Source: Sphingomonas yabuuchiae
Lineage (GTDB): Bacteria; Pseudomonadota; Alphaproteobacteria; Sphingomonadales; Sphingomonadaceae
Reading direction: 5' to 3'
DNA: 45,578 nt
Assembly: GCF_001477495.1 (NCBI RefSeq)
Contig: NZ_LDTF01000013.1
Span: 1-45,578 of the forward strand
Part shown: piece after piece, positions 7,909 to 16,247 of the stretch
Position numbering within the stretch: position 1 is the first letter of the stretch
Layout: the number at the start of each line of letters is the position of its first letter
Program-made: the position numbers and the translations under genes
The notes under the pieces: generated by a model
Told to the model about the DNA's origin: nothing
The model's database searches: none
Seen by the model: only the letters and a program-made list of their open reading frames with translations

Positions 7909-8508
7909 TCAGGGGACGTTCCGGCCCATATGCCGAAACCAGTCCGGATCGCGGGCCCGAAGGCCCGTGGCGGAAGTCGGGTCGGGGCGGAAGCGCAACA
8001 GCACGAAGGCCGGCAAACTCCACATCGTCCAGTTCTTCGCCTGGCCCGGACGCCTCTGGAAACGCCTGAACCAGCCCAGCGCGGGTGTCGCGTGGGCGGT
8101 GGCATTGTACCCCGGACGGCCGATAACCGCAATCGGGATCGCGCGGGCAATATCACGCCACCGCCGCCAGCGATGAAATTGCTCCAGATTGTCCTCGCCC
8201 ATCAGCCAGATGAAGGTGTGGCCGGGGTAGCGACGCTGGATTTTCCGCACCGTGTCGAGCGTGTAGCGGGTGTGCAGTTCCTGCTCGATCGCGCTGGCCC
8301 GGATCGGCGCGCGGCGCGCCATCTTCCGCGCCGAGGCGAACCGCGCCGCGAAGGGGGCCATGTCGCTGGCACCGTCCTTCAACGGATTGCCCGGCGACAC
8401 CAGCCACCATACCTCGTCCAGGTCGAGCGCGCGCATCGCGTCCAGCGTGATGCGGCGATGCCCCTTATGCGCGGGATTGAACGACCCGCCGAGCAGACCG
8501 ATCTTCAC
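7909..8508 (-). CDS. nadD: Nicotinate-nucleotide adenylyltransferase NadD
   Basis: A 199-residue enzyme that joins nicotinate mononucleotide and ATP to form deamido-NAD. The nucleotidyltransferase signature GLLGGSFNPAHKGH (residues about 4-17) with its HxGH-like HKGH is intact, and the SxTxK-type ending is represented by ISATGLR-like sequence. I place the start at GTG 8508, whose GTGA overlaps the proA stop by 4 bp and puts the signature at the extreme N-terminus. The upstream ATG at 8541 would run into proA and adds an unrelated segment. Confidence 0.93.
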   Translation of the reverse strand: MKIGLLGGSFNPAHKGHRRITLDAMRALDLDEVWWLVSPGNPLKDGASDMAPFAARFASARKMARRAPIRASAIEQELHTRYTLDTVRKIQRRYPGHTFIWLMGEDNLEQFHRWRRWRDIARAIPIAVIGRPGYNATAHATPALGWFRRFQRRPGQAKNWTMWSLPAFVLLRFRPDPTSATGLRARDPDWFRHMGRNVP

Positions 8509-9767
8509 CCTCTGATCTGCCCCGTGCCGCGCCCGATCCACTTATAGGTGGTCAATCCCTCCAGCGCGACAGGCCCGCGCGCGTGCAGCCGCCCGGTGGC
8601 AATGCCGATCTCCGCCCCCAGCCCGAATTCGCCGCCGTCCGCGAACTGGGTCGAGGCGTTCCACAACACGATCGCGCTGTCGACCTGGGCCAGGAAGCGC
8701 TCGGCAACGCCCGTGTCCTCGGCGACGATCGCGTCGGTATGGTGCGATCCATGCGCGGCGATATGCGCCATCGCCCCCTCCACGCCGTCGATCAGCGCGA
8801 CGCTGGCGATGGCGTCGAGATATTCGGTATCCCAGTCCTCGGCCGTTGCGGCCTCCAGCCCGGGGACGATCTCGCGGATGTCGGCATCCCCGCGCACCGT
8901 ACAGCCTGCGTCGACCAGCGCGGCGACCAGTTCGGCGGGGTGGCAATAGGCGCGGTCGATCAGCAGCGTCTCCATAGCCCCGCAAATGCCGGTGCGGCGC
9001 ATCTTGGCGTCGCGGACGATACGCGTCGCCATCGCATGATCGGCCGAACCGTCGACATAGACATGGTTGATCCCGTCGAGATGCGCGAGCACCGGCACCT
9101 TCGCCTCGGCCTGCACCCGCGCGACCAGGCTCTTGCCGCCGCGCGGGATCAGCAGGTCGATCAGGCCATCGGCGGCCAGCATCGCGCCCACCGCCGCACG
9201 GTCGGTGGTGGGCACCAGCTGCACCGAATCCGCGGGGCCCCCGGCCGCCGTCCAGCCCCGGATGAAGGCGGCGTGCAGCGCGCGGTTGCTGTGCACCGCC
9301 TCCGACCCGCCGCGCAGGATCGCGGCGTTGCCCGCCATGGCGCAGAGGGCCGCGGCATCGACCGTGACGTTGGGACGGCTTTCATAAACGATGCCGATCA
9401 CCCCCACCGGCACGCGAACGCGCGACAGGTTCAGGCCGTTGGGCCGGGTGCGCTCGTCGATCCGCTCGCCCACGGGATCGGGCAGGGCGGCCACCGCCTC
9501 CACGCCCGCGACGATGCCCGCGATCCGCGCCTCGTCCAGCCGCAGTCGGTCGAGCATCGCAGGGGACAGGCCGTTCGCCGCGCCCGCCGCCACGTCGCGC
9601 GCATTGGCCTCCAGTACCGCCGGCGCCGCGTCGCGGATCGCGGCGGCGGCGGCGCGCAGGGCATCCGCCTTGGCTTCGGTCGGCATCTGCGCCAGCGTGC
9701 CGGCGGCGCTGCGGGCCCGCTGGCCCATATCGGCGATCAGGGCGGGAATGTCGTTTCGGTCGGCCAT
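8505..9767 (-). CDS. proA: Gamma-glutamyl phosphate reductase ProA
   Basis: A 420-residue aldehyde-dehydrogenase-fold enzyme that reduces gamma-glutamyl phosphate with NADPH to glutamate semialdehyde in proline synthesis. The family length is normal. The catalytic Cys lies in RRTGICGAMETL near residue 260. The cofactor region includes VIYESRPNVT and the ILRGGSEA segment. It heads the proA-nadD-rsfS-rlmH-envC run. proB is not in the window. An 82-bp gap separates it from glnD, in which I see no clear promoter. Confidence 0.96.
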   Translation of the reverse strand: MADRNDIPALIADMGQRARSAAGTLAQMPTEAKADALRAAAAAIRDAAPAVLEANARDVAAGAANGLSPAMLDRLRLDEARIAGIVAGVEAVAALPDPVGERIDERTRPNGLNLSRVRVPVGVIGIVYESRPNVTVDAAALCAMAGNAAILRGGSEAVHSNRALHAAFIRGWTAAGGPADSVQLVPTTDRAAVGAMLAADGLIDLLIPRGGKSLVARVQAEAKVPVLAHLDGINHVYVDGSADHAMATRIVRDAKMRRTGICGAMETLLIDRAYCHPAELVAALVDAGCTVRGDADIREIVPGLEAATAEDWDTEYLDAIASVALIDGVEGAMAHIAAHGSHHTDAIVAEDTGVAERFLAQVDSAIVLWNASTQFADGGEFGLGAEIGIATGRLHARGPVALEGLTTYKWIGRGTGQIRG

Positions 9768-9849
9768 GCGGGGGCGGTATCATGCCGGAACGACACACCC
9801 AAGCATGGGAATCTTGCTCCCATGCAAGGTGCGGTGATCGCGGGGCCGT

Positions 9850-12594
9850 TTACGCCGCGATCTCCAGCGCTTCGCCCGCCGCCGCGCCGAGCAGCCTTTT
9901 CTCCAGCGTCTTCAACCGGCCGCTATTGGTGATCTGATCTCCGGTCAGGTCGGTCAGATAGAAGACGTCGACCGCGCGCTCGCCATAGGTCGCGACATGC
10001 GCGGAGTGGATCGTCACCTTCGACTGGAACAGCGCATGAGCCAGCTGATTCAGCAGTGCGGGGCGGTCGCGGGCATGGACCTCGACCACCGTGAAGCGGT
10101 TGGACGCGCGGTTGTCGATCAGGACGTTGGGCGCGATGTGGAAGGCATCGGCGCGCGGACGCGCATTGGGCTTGGCGACCAGCCGGTCGGCCAGCTTGCT
10201 GCGGTTGGCCAGTGCATCCTCGATCGCGCGACGCAGGCGGGACAACTGGCCGGGATCGTCGAAGGGCCGCCCCAGCGGATCCTGTACCAGGAAATTGTCG
10301 ATCGCCATGCCGTCGCGCGTGGTGTGGATGCGCGCATCGATGATGTTGCCGCCCGCGACATGGATCGCGCCCGCGATGCGGTAGAACAGGCCCGGATGGT
10401 CGGCGGCATAGATGGACACCAGGGTCGCGCCGCGCTCGCCATAGACCTGCGCGTCGATCGACAGCTGCGCATCGCCCGCCGCCGCCATCTGGCGCGCGTT
10501 ATGCGCCAGCACATCCTCGGGCTCGGCGATCCAATAGGCTTCGGGCAGGCGACGGACCAAGGCGGCGAACTGCGCCTCCGGCCAGCCCAGCACCTCCGCC
10601 AGCCGCGCCTGCTTGGCGGCGATACGCTCCGTGCGGCCCCTCTGCTTGTGACCCAGGCGCAGAACCTCCTCGGCTGCGTCATAGAGATCGGCGAGCAGCT
10701 GGCGCTTCCAGCCGTTCCACGTCCCCGGCCCGACCGCGCGAATGTCGACGATGGTCAGCAGCAGGAGCAGGCGCAGGCGCTCGGGGCTCTGCACCGTCTC
10801 GCAGAAGTCGAGGATCGTCTTGAAGTCTGACAGGTCGCGCTTGAACGCGGTGGCGGACATCAGGAGATGCCAGCGGACCAGCCACGCCACCGTCTCGGTC
10901 TCGGCCTCGCTGAGCCCTAAGCGCGGGCAAAGCCGCTCGGCCACCTCCGCGCCCAGGATCGAATGGTCGCCGCCGCGTCCCTTGGCGATGTCGTGGAGCA
11001 GGACCGCGACATAGAGGACGCGGCGCGACACGATCTGGTCGATGATCGCGGAGGCGACGGGGTGCTCCTCGACCAGTTCCTGCCGCTCGATCCGGGCGAG
11101 CAGGCCGAGCGCGCGGATGGTATGCTCGTCGACGGTATAGTGGTGGTACATGTCGAACTGCATCTGTGCCACGACACGGCCGAAGTCAGGCATGAAGCGG
11201 CCGAAGACGCCCGCCTCGTTCATCCAGCGCAGCACCAGTTCGGGGTCATGGCGGCTGGTCAGCACGTCGAGGAACAGCGCGTTGGCGCGCGGATCGTTAC
11301 GGATGTCGTCGGCCAGCTTGGCATCGCGCGACGCCGCACGCACCGCCAGCGGATGGACCTCCAGCTCGTACCGGTCGGCAAGCTGGAAGATCTCGATCAG
11401 CCGGACCGGGTCTTCCTGAAAGAAGTCGTCGCGCGGCAAAGCGAGCCGCCCGCGATCGAGCACGAAGCCGTTCAACCGGCGCGGACGGCGGCGGATAGTG
11501 GGCAGGCCGAAGCGATGCCCGCGCGCCGCGAACCGCTCGTCCAGATGCGCCAGGAACGCACCGGTCAGCGCGCCGACCGTCTTCACCTGCAGGAAATAGA
11601 GCTGCATGAACCGCTCGACCTTGGCCTTGCCCGGCCGGTCGGAGAAGCGCATCCGCTCGGCGATCTGGCGCTGCACGTCGAAGGTCAGCCGATCCTCGGC
11701 GCGGCCGGTGATGATGTGGAGGTGACAGCGCACCGCCCACAGGAAATTGTCGGCGCGGTGGAATTGCCGATATTCCTCGCGGGTGAACAGGCCCCGGTCG
11801 ATCAGGTCGGCCGCACGGTCGACGTCATAGACGTACTTGCCGATCCAGAAGAGGGCGTGCAGGTCGCGCAGGCCGCCCTTGCCCTCCTTGACGTTCGGTT
11901 CGACGACATAGCGGGTGTCGCCCATCTTGCGGTGGCGCAGGTCCCGCTCGGCCAGCTTGTCGGCGATGAACTGTCGGTGCGAATCGGTCTGGATCTCGGC
12001 CTTGAAGCGGCGCGACGCCTCGTCGTACAGCGCCTGGTCGCCGCACAGGAAGCGCCCCTCCAGCAGGGCGGTGCGAACCGTCACATCCCCCTTGGCCTGC
12101 CGGATCATCTCGTCGATCGAGCGGCTGGAATGACCGACCTTCAGCCCCAGGTCCCAGATCGAATAGAGCATCGATTCGATGACCTGCTCGGCATGCGGGG
12201 TCTGCTTGAAGGGGGTGAGGAAGCCGATATCGACGTCCGAATAGGGCGCCATCTCGCCCCGGCCATAGCCGCCGACCGCGATCAGGGTCAGCCGCTCGCC
12301 CGCCGTCGGGTTGCTCAGGGGGTAGAGTGTGTCGGTGGTGAACTCGAACAGAACCTTCAGCACCTGATCGGTCAGATAGGCCTGCGCCGCCGCCGCCTCC
12401 AGCCCGCGCGAAGGATGGAGCGACAATCGCCGCGCCACTTCCTGCCGCCCCGCATCGAGCGCGGCGCGCAGGACGGGGGTGACGCGAATACGGCCTTCCG
12501 GCCCCGTGATGCCCAGGGCGGCGACCTGTTCGGCGAGCACCCGGCGATCGACGATGGCGCGGCGGTTGGGCAGGGATTCGAAACGGCTGTGCAT
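9850..12594 (-). CDS. glnD: [Protein-PII] uridylyltransferase / uridylyl-removing enzyme GlnD
   Basis: A 914-residue nitrogen sensor that uridylylates PII when glutamine is low and removes UMP when it is high. Domains in order: nucleotidyltransferase with GGYGRGEMAPYSDVD at 108-122; the PII-uridylyltransferase helical region; an HD domain with LLHDIAKGRGGDHS near residue 531; and two ACT domains starting near 723 (LVSIYAADHPGLFYRI) and 832 (TVVEVHARDRPALLNQL), which bind glutamine. I chose ATG 12594 (MHSRFESLP); the open frame runs to 12903 but that part overlaps the divergent gene and has low-complexity sequence. Confidence 0.95.
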   Translation of the reverse strand: MHSRFESLPNRRAIVDRRVLAEQVAALGITGPEGRIRVTPVLRAALDAGRQEVARRLSLHPSRGLEAAAAQAYLTDQVLKVLFEFTTDTLYPLSNPTAGERLTLIAVGGYGRGEMAPYSDVDIGFLTPFKQTPHAEQVIESMLYSIWDLGLKVGHSSRSIDEMIRQAKGDVTVRTALLEGRFLCGDQALYDEASRRFKAEIQTDSHRQFIADKLAERDLRHRKMGDTRYVVEPNVKEGKGGLRDLHALFWIGKYVYDVDRAADLIDRGLFTREEYRQFHRADNFLWAVRCHLHIITGRAEDRLTFDVQRQIAERMRFSDRPGKAKVERFMQLYFLQVKTVGALTGAFLAHLDERFAARGHRFGLPTIRRRPRRLNGFVLDRGRLALPRDDFFQEDPVRLIEIFQLADRYELEVHPLAVRAASRDAKLADDIRNDPRANALFLDVLTSRHDPELVLRWMNEAGVFGRFMPDFGRVVAQMQFDMYHHYTVDEHTIRALGLLARIERQELVEEHPVASAIIDQIVSRRVLYVAVLLHDIAKGRGGDHSILGAEVAERLCPRLGLSEAETETVAWLVRWHLLMSATAFKRDLSDFKTILDFCETVQSPERLRLLLLLTIVDIRAVGPGTWNGWKRQLLADLYDAAEEVLRLGHKQRGRTERIAAKQARLAEVLGWPEAQFAALVRRLPEAYWIAEPEDVLAHNARQMAAAGDAQLSIDAQVYGERGATLVSIYAADHPGLFYRIAGAIHVAGGNIIDARIHTTRDGMAIDNFLVQDPLGRPFDDPGQLSRLRRAIEDALANRSKLADRLVAKPNARPRADAFHIAPNVLIDNRASNRFTVVEVHARDRPALLNQLAHALFQSKVTIHSAHVATYGERAVDVFYLTDLTGDQITNSGRLKTLEKRLLGAAAGEALEIAA

Positions 12595-12718
12595 CCGGCC
12601 TTCATAGGGGCTGGTGATGAACAAAAGGAGAGGGGGCGGACTCAATCCTCGCCAAGGCGCGCTTGTCCCCGACCGGTAGGGCGGGTAGCGCCGGGAGTAC
12701 GAACCGGGGGATGATCCG

Positions 12719-14134
12719 ATGACGCGGTGGCAGGGGTTGGGCGGCATTCGGGCGGGGCTGTTCCTGCTGGTCTGGTTCTCCTGCGCCTGGTTCGGATCGT
12801 GGGAGTTCAATCCCAACAACGCGACCCGCCTGTTCGCCGCGATCCGCATGGTCGAGAACGGCACCGCGACCATCGACCCGTTCGCGCCACTGACCATCGA
12901 CAAGGCGCAGTTCGGTGCGCATGCCTATCTCGATAAGGCGCCGGGCATGACGCTGATGGCGCTGCCCGCCGTGGCGCTGACCGATCTAGTTACCGGCGAC
13001 CGGGCCGAGCATCATGTCCTGTCCACCGTCGATTCCGGTTTCGTCGATTATCTGAAGCTGCGCACTCGCGTCTCCGCCGCCACGGGCTCTGCACTGCTGA
13101 CCGCGATCGCGGCTGTTCTACTGTTCGATCTGACGTTGGGTCTGAGCGGCAGTGCCGGGGCGGGGCTGTTCGCCGCGCTCGGCTATGCGTTAGGGACGCC
13201 GATCTGGGGCTATTCCACGACTTTGCTCGGCCATGCGAGCGTAGCGGCGCTGCTCGTCATCGCGCTGGTCGGCGTGGCGCGGGGCGGTGGACGCTGGCTC
13301 GCGGTGGCGGGGCTGGCGCTCGGTTGGGCCGTCGTGGTCGAGTATCAGGCGGTCTTGGCCGGGTCGGTCATCGGGCTCTGGGCGCTATGGCGGCACCGGG
13401 CAGACCCGAAGGTGCTGGTGCCGTTCCTGGCGGCGGGCTTGCTCGCGCTGTTGCCGCTGCTCGCCTATAACCTCTTCGCCTTCGGGACCCCGTTTCGCAT
13501 AGGCTATTCGGGCGTGGTCGGTTTCGAGGGGATGAATCAGGGGTTGTTCGGGCTGAGCTTTCCCCGGATCGCGGTGCTTCGCGAAATCCTGATCGGCCCG
13601 ACGCGCGGGATCGTCTGGGTCGCGCCGGTGCTGGTGCTGGCCCCGATCGGGTTGTGGCGGCTGGGCGAGGAACGGGCGACGCGCGGGCTGGCACTGACCG
13701 CCGCCGGGGTCGCGCTGATCGCGCTGCTGGTCAATGCGGCCTATGTCTATTGGGATGGCGGCAACGCCACCGGCCCGCGTCATGCCATGCCACTGGCGGG
13801 GGTGATGTCGCTGGGGCTGGGGTCGCTCTGGGCGATGGCGCGACCGTTCTGGATGCGCGGCCTGCTCGCGCTGGTGCTGACGGGATCGATGGCGATCAAC
13901 CTGACCATCGCTTCGGCCGAAATCTTTGCGCCCCCGACCTTCCGCTGGGCCTGGTGGCAGGCGGTGATGCAGCAGCGTTTCCTGGTCGGCGACCTGCGCA
14001 CCATCCCCTCCGAATGGTGGGGATGGACGAGCTGGCACGGCCTGTACCTCTGGGCGGCGGTGGCGATCCCGCTCGCTCTGTGGCTGGTTCAGTCCTGCGG
14101 GCGCTTCAGCCCGCGTACCCGGTGCCAGATATAG
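12719..14134 (+). CDS. Polytopic membrane protein, GT-C/glycosyltransferase-39-like
   Basis: A 471-residue integral membrane protein with roughly ten hydrophobic segments. After the first segment the periplasmic loop carries RLFAAIRMVENGTATIDPF and, further on, YLDKAPG. The acid-rich first loop followed by a helix-rich body resembles lipid-linked sugar mannosyltransferases of the GT-C fold, so a role in glycan or lipid modification is likely, but donor and acceptor are unknown. The start ATG at 12719 follows GGGGGATGATCCG. The 3' end overlaps the convergent dedA gene by 46 bp. The gap to glnD (12595-12718) holds no further gene that I can see. Confidence 0.72.
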   Translation: MTRWQGLGGIRAGLFLLVWFSCAWFGSWEFNPNNATRLFAAIRMVENGTATIDPFAPLTIDKAQFGAHAYLDKAPGMTLMALPAVALTDLVTGDRAEHHVLSTVDSGFVDYLKLRTRVSAATGSALLTAIAAVLLFDLTLGLSGSAGAGLFAALGYALGTPIWGYSTTLLGHASVAALLVIALVGVARGGGRWLAVAGLALGWAVVVEYQAVLAGSVIGLWALWRHRADPKVLVPFLAAGLLALLPLLAYNLFAFGTPFRIGYSGVVGFEGMNQGLFGLSFPRIAVLREILIGPTRGIVWVAPVLVLAPIGLWRLGEERATRGLALTAAGVALIALLVNAAYVYWDGGNATGPRHAMPLAGVMSLGLGSLWAMARPFWMRGLLALVLTGSMAINLTIASAEIFAPPTFRWAWWQAVMQQRFLVGDLRTIPSEWWGWTSWHGLYLWAAVAIPLALWLVQSCGRFSPRTRCQI

Positions 14135-14724
14135 AGGCCGATCAGCACGACCAGCACGATCCCGATCGCCAGGTCGGCCCGGTGGAAGAACGCCTTTACG
14201 CGGGGGTCCGAATCCCACTTCTCGCCCAGTTCGCGCCCGACGATGGCCAGCACCAGGCAGAAGGGCCAGCTGCCCAGAAAGGTGTAGAGGTGGAAGGGGA
14301 CGAGCTTCATCCGTGCCACACCTGCCGGAAAGGCGATGAAGGTGCGGATCACCGGCAGCAGACGCCCGATCAGCACCGCGATCGAGCCATAGCGGGCGAA
14401 GAAGCGGTCGGCGGCGTCCAGTTCGCCCGGCCCGATCAGCAGATATTTGCCCCAGCGCTCGGCGACCGGCCGCCCGCCGCGCTTGCCGATCTCATAGGCG
14501 ACGATCGAGCCCAGATTGCAGCCCAGCGCACCCGCCGTCGCAGCGAGGTACAGGTTGAACTGGCCGGTCGACACCAGATAGCCCGCGAACGGCATGATGA
14601 TCTCGGAGGGCAGCGGAATGCACGCGCTTTCGATCGCCATCAACAGCATGATGCCCAGATAGCCACCGGTGGAAATGACCCAGATGGCGAAGCTCGCCAG
14701 CGCGGAAAGAATATGCTCGACCAT
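14089..14724 (-). CDS. DedA family membrane protein
   Basis: A 211-residue DedA/VTT-domain protein. Family signatures visible are ESACIPLPSEIIMPFAGYL near residues 32-50, the segment LGSIVAYEIGKRGG, and RLLPVIRTFIAFPAGVARM near 125-145, with the conserved Arg and Gly. DedA proteins act in membrane lipid homeostasis; some are undecaprenyl-phosphate or phosphatidylethanolamine flippases. The ATG at 14724 gives the standard N-terminus; the longer open frame to 15483 is antisense to the aldo/keto reductase gene. It is divergent from that gene across 75 bp. Confidence 0.92.
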   Translation of the reverse strand: MVEHILSALASFAIWVISTGGYLGIMLLMAIESACIPLPSEIIMPFAGYLVSTGQFNLYLAATAGALGCNLGSIVAYEIGKRGGRPVAERWGKYLLIGPGELDAADRFFARYGSIAVLIGRLLPVIRTFIAFPAGVARMKLVPFHLYTFLGSWPFCLVLAIVGRELGEKWDSDPRVKAFFHRADLAIGIVLVVLIGLYIWHRVRGLKRPQD

Positions 14725-14799
14725 GGGGGCAGCGACTTGCGCGATCGGGGGGCGGGGGTCAATCGGAACCGCATGAGGGGGCGGCCGGTTTGGGACGGT

Positions 14800-15597
14800 A
14801 TGACAAAGCTGACCCTGAACGACGGTCGCGCCATGCCCCAGCTGGGGCTGGGCACCTATCAGATCCCGGATTCGCAGGCCGCCCTCGTTGTGCGGCGTGG
14901 CTTGGATACCGGATACGGCCTGGTCGACACCGCCGCCATCTATGGCAATGAGCGCGGCGTGGGCGACGGCTTTCGCGACGCCGATGCGTTCCTGACCACC
15001 AAGCTGTGGAACGACCGCCACCGCGACGCCGAAGCCGCTCTGGACGAGAGCCTGGCGTTGCTGGGCGTCGAGGCGGTCGACCTGTATCTGATCCACTGGC
15101 CGGTTCCCGCCGAGGACGCCTATGTCGAGGCGTGGCAGAGCCTGATCGCGCTCCGCGAGGCGGGCAAGGCCAAGTCGATCGGCGTGTCCAATTTTCTGCC
15201 CGAGCATCTCGACCGGATTATCGAGGCGACCGGCGTGGTGCCCGCCGTCAACCAGATCGAACTCCACCCCCGTTTCCAGCAGCGCGAGGCGCGCGCCTAT
15301 CATGAGGCCAAGGGCATCGTGACCCAGAGCTGGAGCCCGCTGGGGCAGGGTGGCGAGCTGCTGAAGTTGCCGGAGATCGTTGCGATCGCGGAGAAGCATG
15401 GCCGTTCGACGGCGCAGGTCGTGCTGGCCTGGCATCTGGCGCACGGCCTGTCGGTGATCCCCAAGGCGGCCGATGCGGCGCACATGGCGGATAATTTCGC
15501 GGCGACCGACCTAGTACTGGACGAGGAGGACATGGCGGCGATCGATGCGCTGGACGATGCCGATGGGCGGATCGGGCCTGATCCGAGGGTAATGTAA
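14800..15597 (+). CDS. Aldo/keto reductase
   Basis: A 265-residue NADPH-dependent reductase of the AKR superfamily, close to the 2,5-diketo-gluconate reductase group in length and sequence. The catalytic tetrad is complete: Asp43 and Tyr48 in VDTAAIYGNE, Lys68 in TTKLW, His99 in LIHWP. The cofactor-binding end shows SVIPKA and a run of helices. The ATG at 14800 is chosen because the N-terminal strand LTLNDGRAMPQLGLGTY starts right after it; the same frame is open far upstream, but that part overlaps dedA and the membrane gene. The substrate cannot be assigned. Confidence 0.93.
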   Translation: MTKLTLNDGRAMPQLGLGTYQIPDSQAALVVRRGLDTGYGLVDTAAIYGNERGVGDGFRDADAFLTTKLWNDRHRDAEAALDESLALLGVEAVDLYLIHWPVPAEDAYVEAWQSLIALREAGKAKSIGVSNFLPEHLDRIIEATGVVPAVNQIELHPRFQQREARAYHEAKGIVTQSWSPLGQGGELLKLPEIVAIAEKHGRSTAQVVLAWHLAHGLSVIPKAADAAHMADNFAATDLVLDEEDMAAIDALDDADGRIGPDPRVM

Positions 15598-15642
15598 CGG
15601 GTCGCGCCGCGCCTCGGCGGCATTGAAACCCATCGATCCTGA

Positions 15643-15672
15643 TTGACATCAAGATCGATATGAACATATTAG
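15643..15672 (+). promoter_or_regulatory. Putative smtB-smtA promoter
   Basis: A perfect -35 hexamer TTGACA lies at 15643-15648. With an 18-base spacer it is followed by TATTAG (15667-15672), which sits inside the dyad at 15658-15685. A repressor on the dyad would block RNA polymerase. A start near 15679 would leave a leader of about 20 bases before the ATG at 15698. The -10 element is weaker than the -35. Confidence 0.5.
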
Positions 15673-15685
15673 TATGTGTTCATAT
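15658..15685. promoter_or_regulatory. SmtB/ArsR-type operator dyad
   Basis: A perfect 9-bp inverted repeat, ATATGAACA at 15658-15666 and TGTTCATAT at 15677-15685, with a 10-base spacer. TGAA...TTCA is the half-site core of SmtB/CzrA/ArsR operators. The canonical SmtB sites I remember have six bases between TGAA and TTCA; here there are fourteen, so either the spacing differs or two overlapping sites are present. It overlaps the putative promoter and the alternative upstream ATG of the repressor gene. Confidence 0.65.
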
Positions 15686-15697
15686 TTTGGTATATGC

Positions 15698-16000
15698 ATG
15701 ACACCGGATGAGGGCGCGTTACTGGCCGATGTGTTTCGCCTTTTGGGCGAGCCCAATCGGCTGCGGCTGGTGGTCGCGTGTCTGGATGGGCCTCGCACCG
15801 TCGGCGAGCTGACGCAGGACGTCGGCGTGAGTCAGAGCCTGGTTTCGCAACATCTACGGTTGTTGCGCGCCGGGCGCTTGCTCAAGCAAAGTCGGCAGGG
15901 GCGCAACGTGCTTTACGAATTGCCCGACTGTCATATCCGGACCATGCTGACCAACATGATGGACCATGTGCTCGAACCCGATTCCCTAGACGAGGAGTAA
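15698..16000 (+). CDS. smtB: SmtB-type zinc-sensing ArsR family repressor
   Basis: A 100-residue winged-helix repressor. The recognition region is VGVSQSLVSQHLRLLRAGRLL (about 43-62), followed by the wing QSRQGRNVLYEL. The C-terminal helix holds D77-x-H79-x10-H90-x-x-E93, exactly the alpha-5 metal-site pattern of SmtB/CzrA zinc sensors. The arsenic-type Cys-Val-Cys in the recognition helix is absent. Metal binding should release it from the operator and derepress itself and the metallothionein 5 bp downstream. I prefer ATG 15698; an earlier ATG at 15674 lies inside the operator dyad but would add two Cys that could contribute to an alpha-3N site. Confidence 0.88.
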   Translation: MTPDEGALLADVFRLLGEPNRLRLVVACLDGPRTVGELTQDVGVSQSLVSQHLRLLRAGRLLKQSRQGRNVLYELPDCHIRTMLTNMMDHVLEPDSLDEE

Positions 16001-16005
16001 GTCGA

Positions 16006-16176
16006 ATGGCCGTCACCGTCGATCAAGTGAAGTGCGCCTGCGCCGATTGCGTCTGCATCGTCAGCGTCAACAATGCCATCGAAGCCGAAGGCCGCAGCTT
16101 CTGCAGTGACGCCTGTGCCCAGCATCATGAGGGCGGCACGGGTTGCGACCATGCCGGTTGCACCTGCCACGGCTGA
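16006..16176 (+). CDS. smtA: SmtA-type bacterial metallothionein
   Basis: A 56-residue metal-binding protein with nine Cys (10, 12, 15, 17, 33, 37, 47, 52, 54) and His at 40, 41, 49 and 55. The spacing KCACxxCxC, CSxAC, CxHxGCxCHG reproduces the cyanobacterial SmtA/BmtA pattern, which holds four zinc ions in a Cys/His cluster. It should buffer zinc or cadmium in the cytoplasm. It starts 5 bp after the smtB stop, with GAGGAG upstream (in the end of smtB), so the two are co-transcribed. Too short for many gene finders but very well supported. Confidence 0.93.
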   Translation: MAVTVDQVKCACADCVCIVSVNNAIEAEGRSFCSDACAQHHEGGTGCDHAGCTCHG

Positions 16177-16188
16177 TCCTTTCGGAGA

Positions 16189-16211
16189 GCCGGGTGCCGA
16201 TCGCACCCGGC
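16189..16211 (+). terminator. Hairpin terminator after smtA
   Basis: A 9-bp perfect stem, GCCGGGTGC (16189-16197) and GCACCCGGC (16203-16211), closes a 5-base loop 12 bases after the smtA stop. Only a weak T-containing tail (CCGCTTAT) follows, so termination may be partial. The convergent udgX gene ends 37 bp further on and may share it. Confidence 0.6.
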
Positions 16212-16247
16212 CCGCTTATGGTCAACAATGAAGCGCTGGCCGCCGCT

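Noticed and set aside
10963..12714. 583-residue open frame antisense to glnD
   Set aside because: glnD has all domains in order; this frame is a mirror product of codon bias.
13654..14799. In-frame N-terminal extension of the aldo/keto reductase
   Set aside because: The frame is open but overlaps the membrane protein and dedA genes; the reductase fold starts immediately after ATG 14800.
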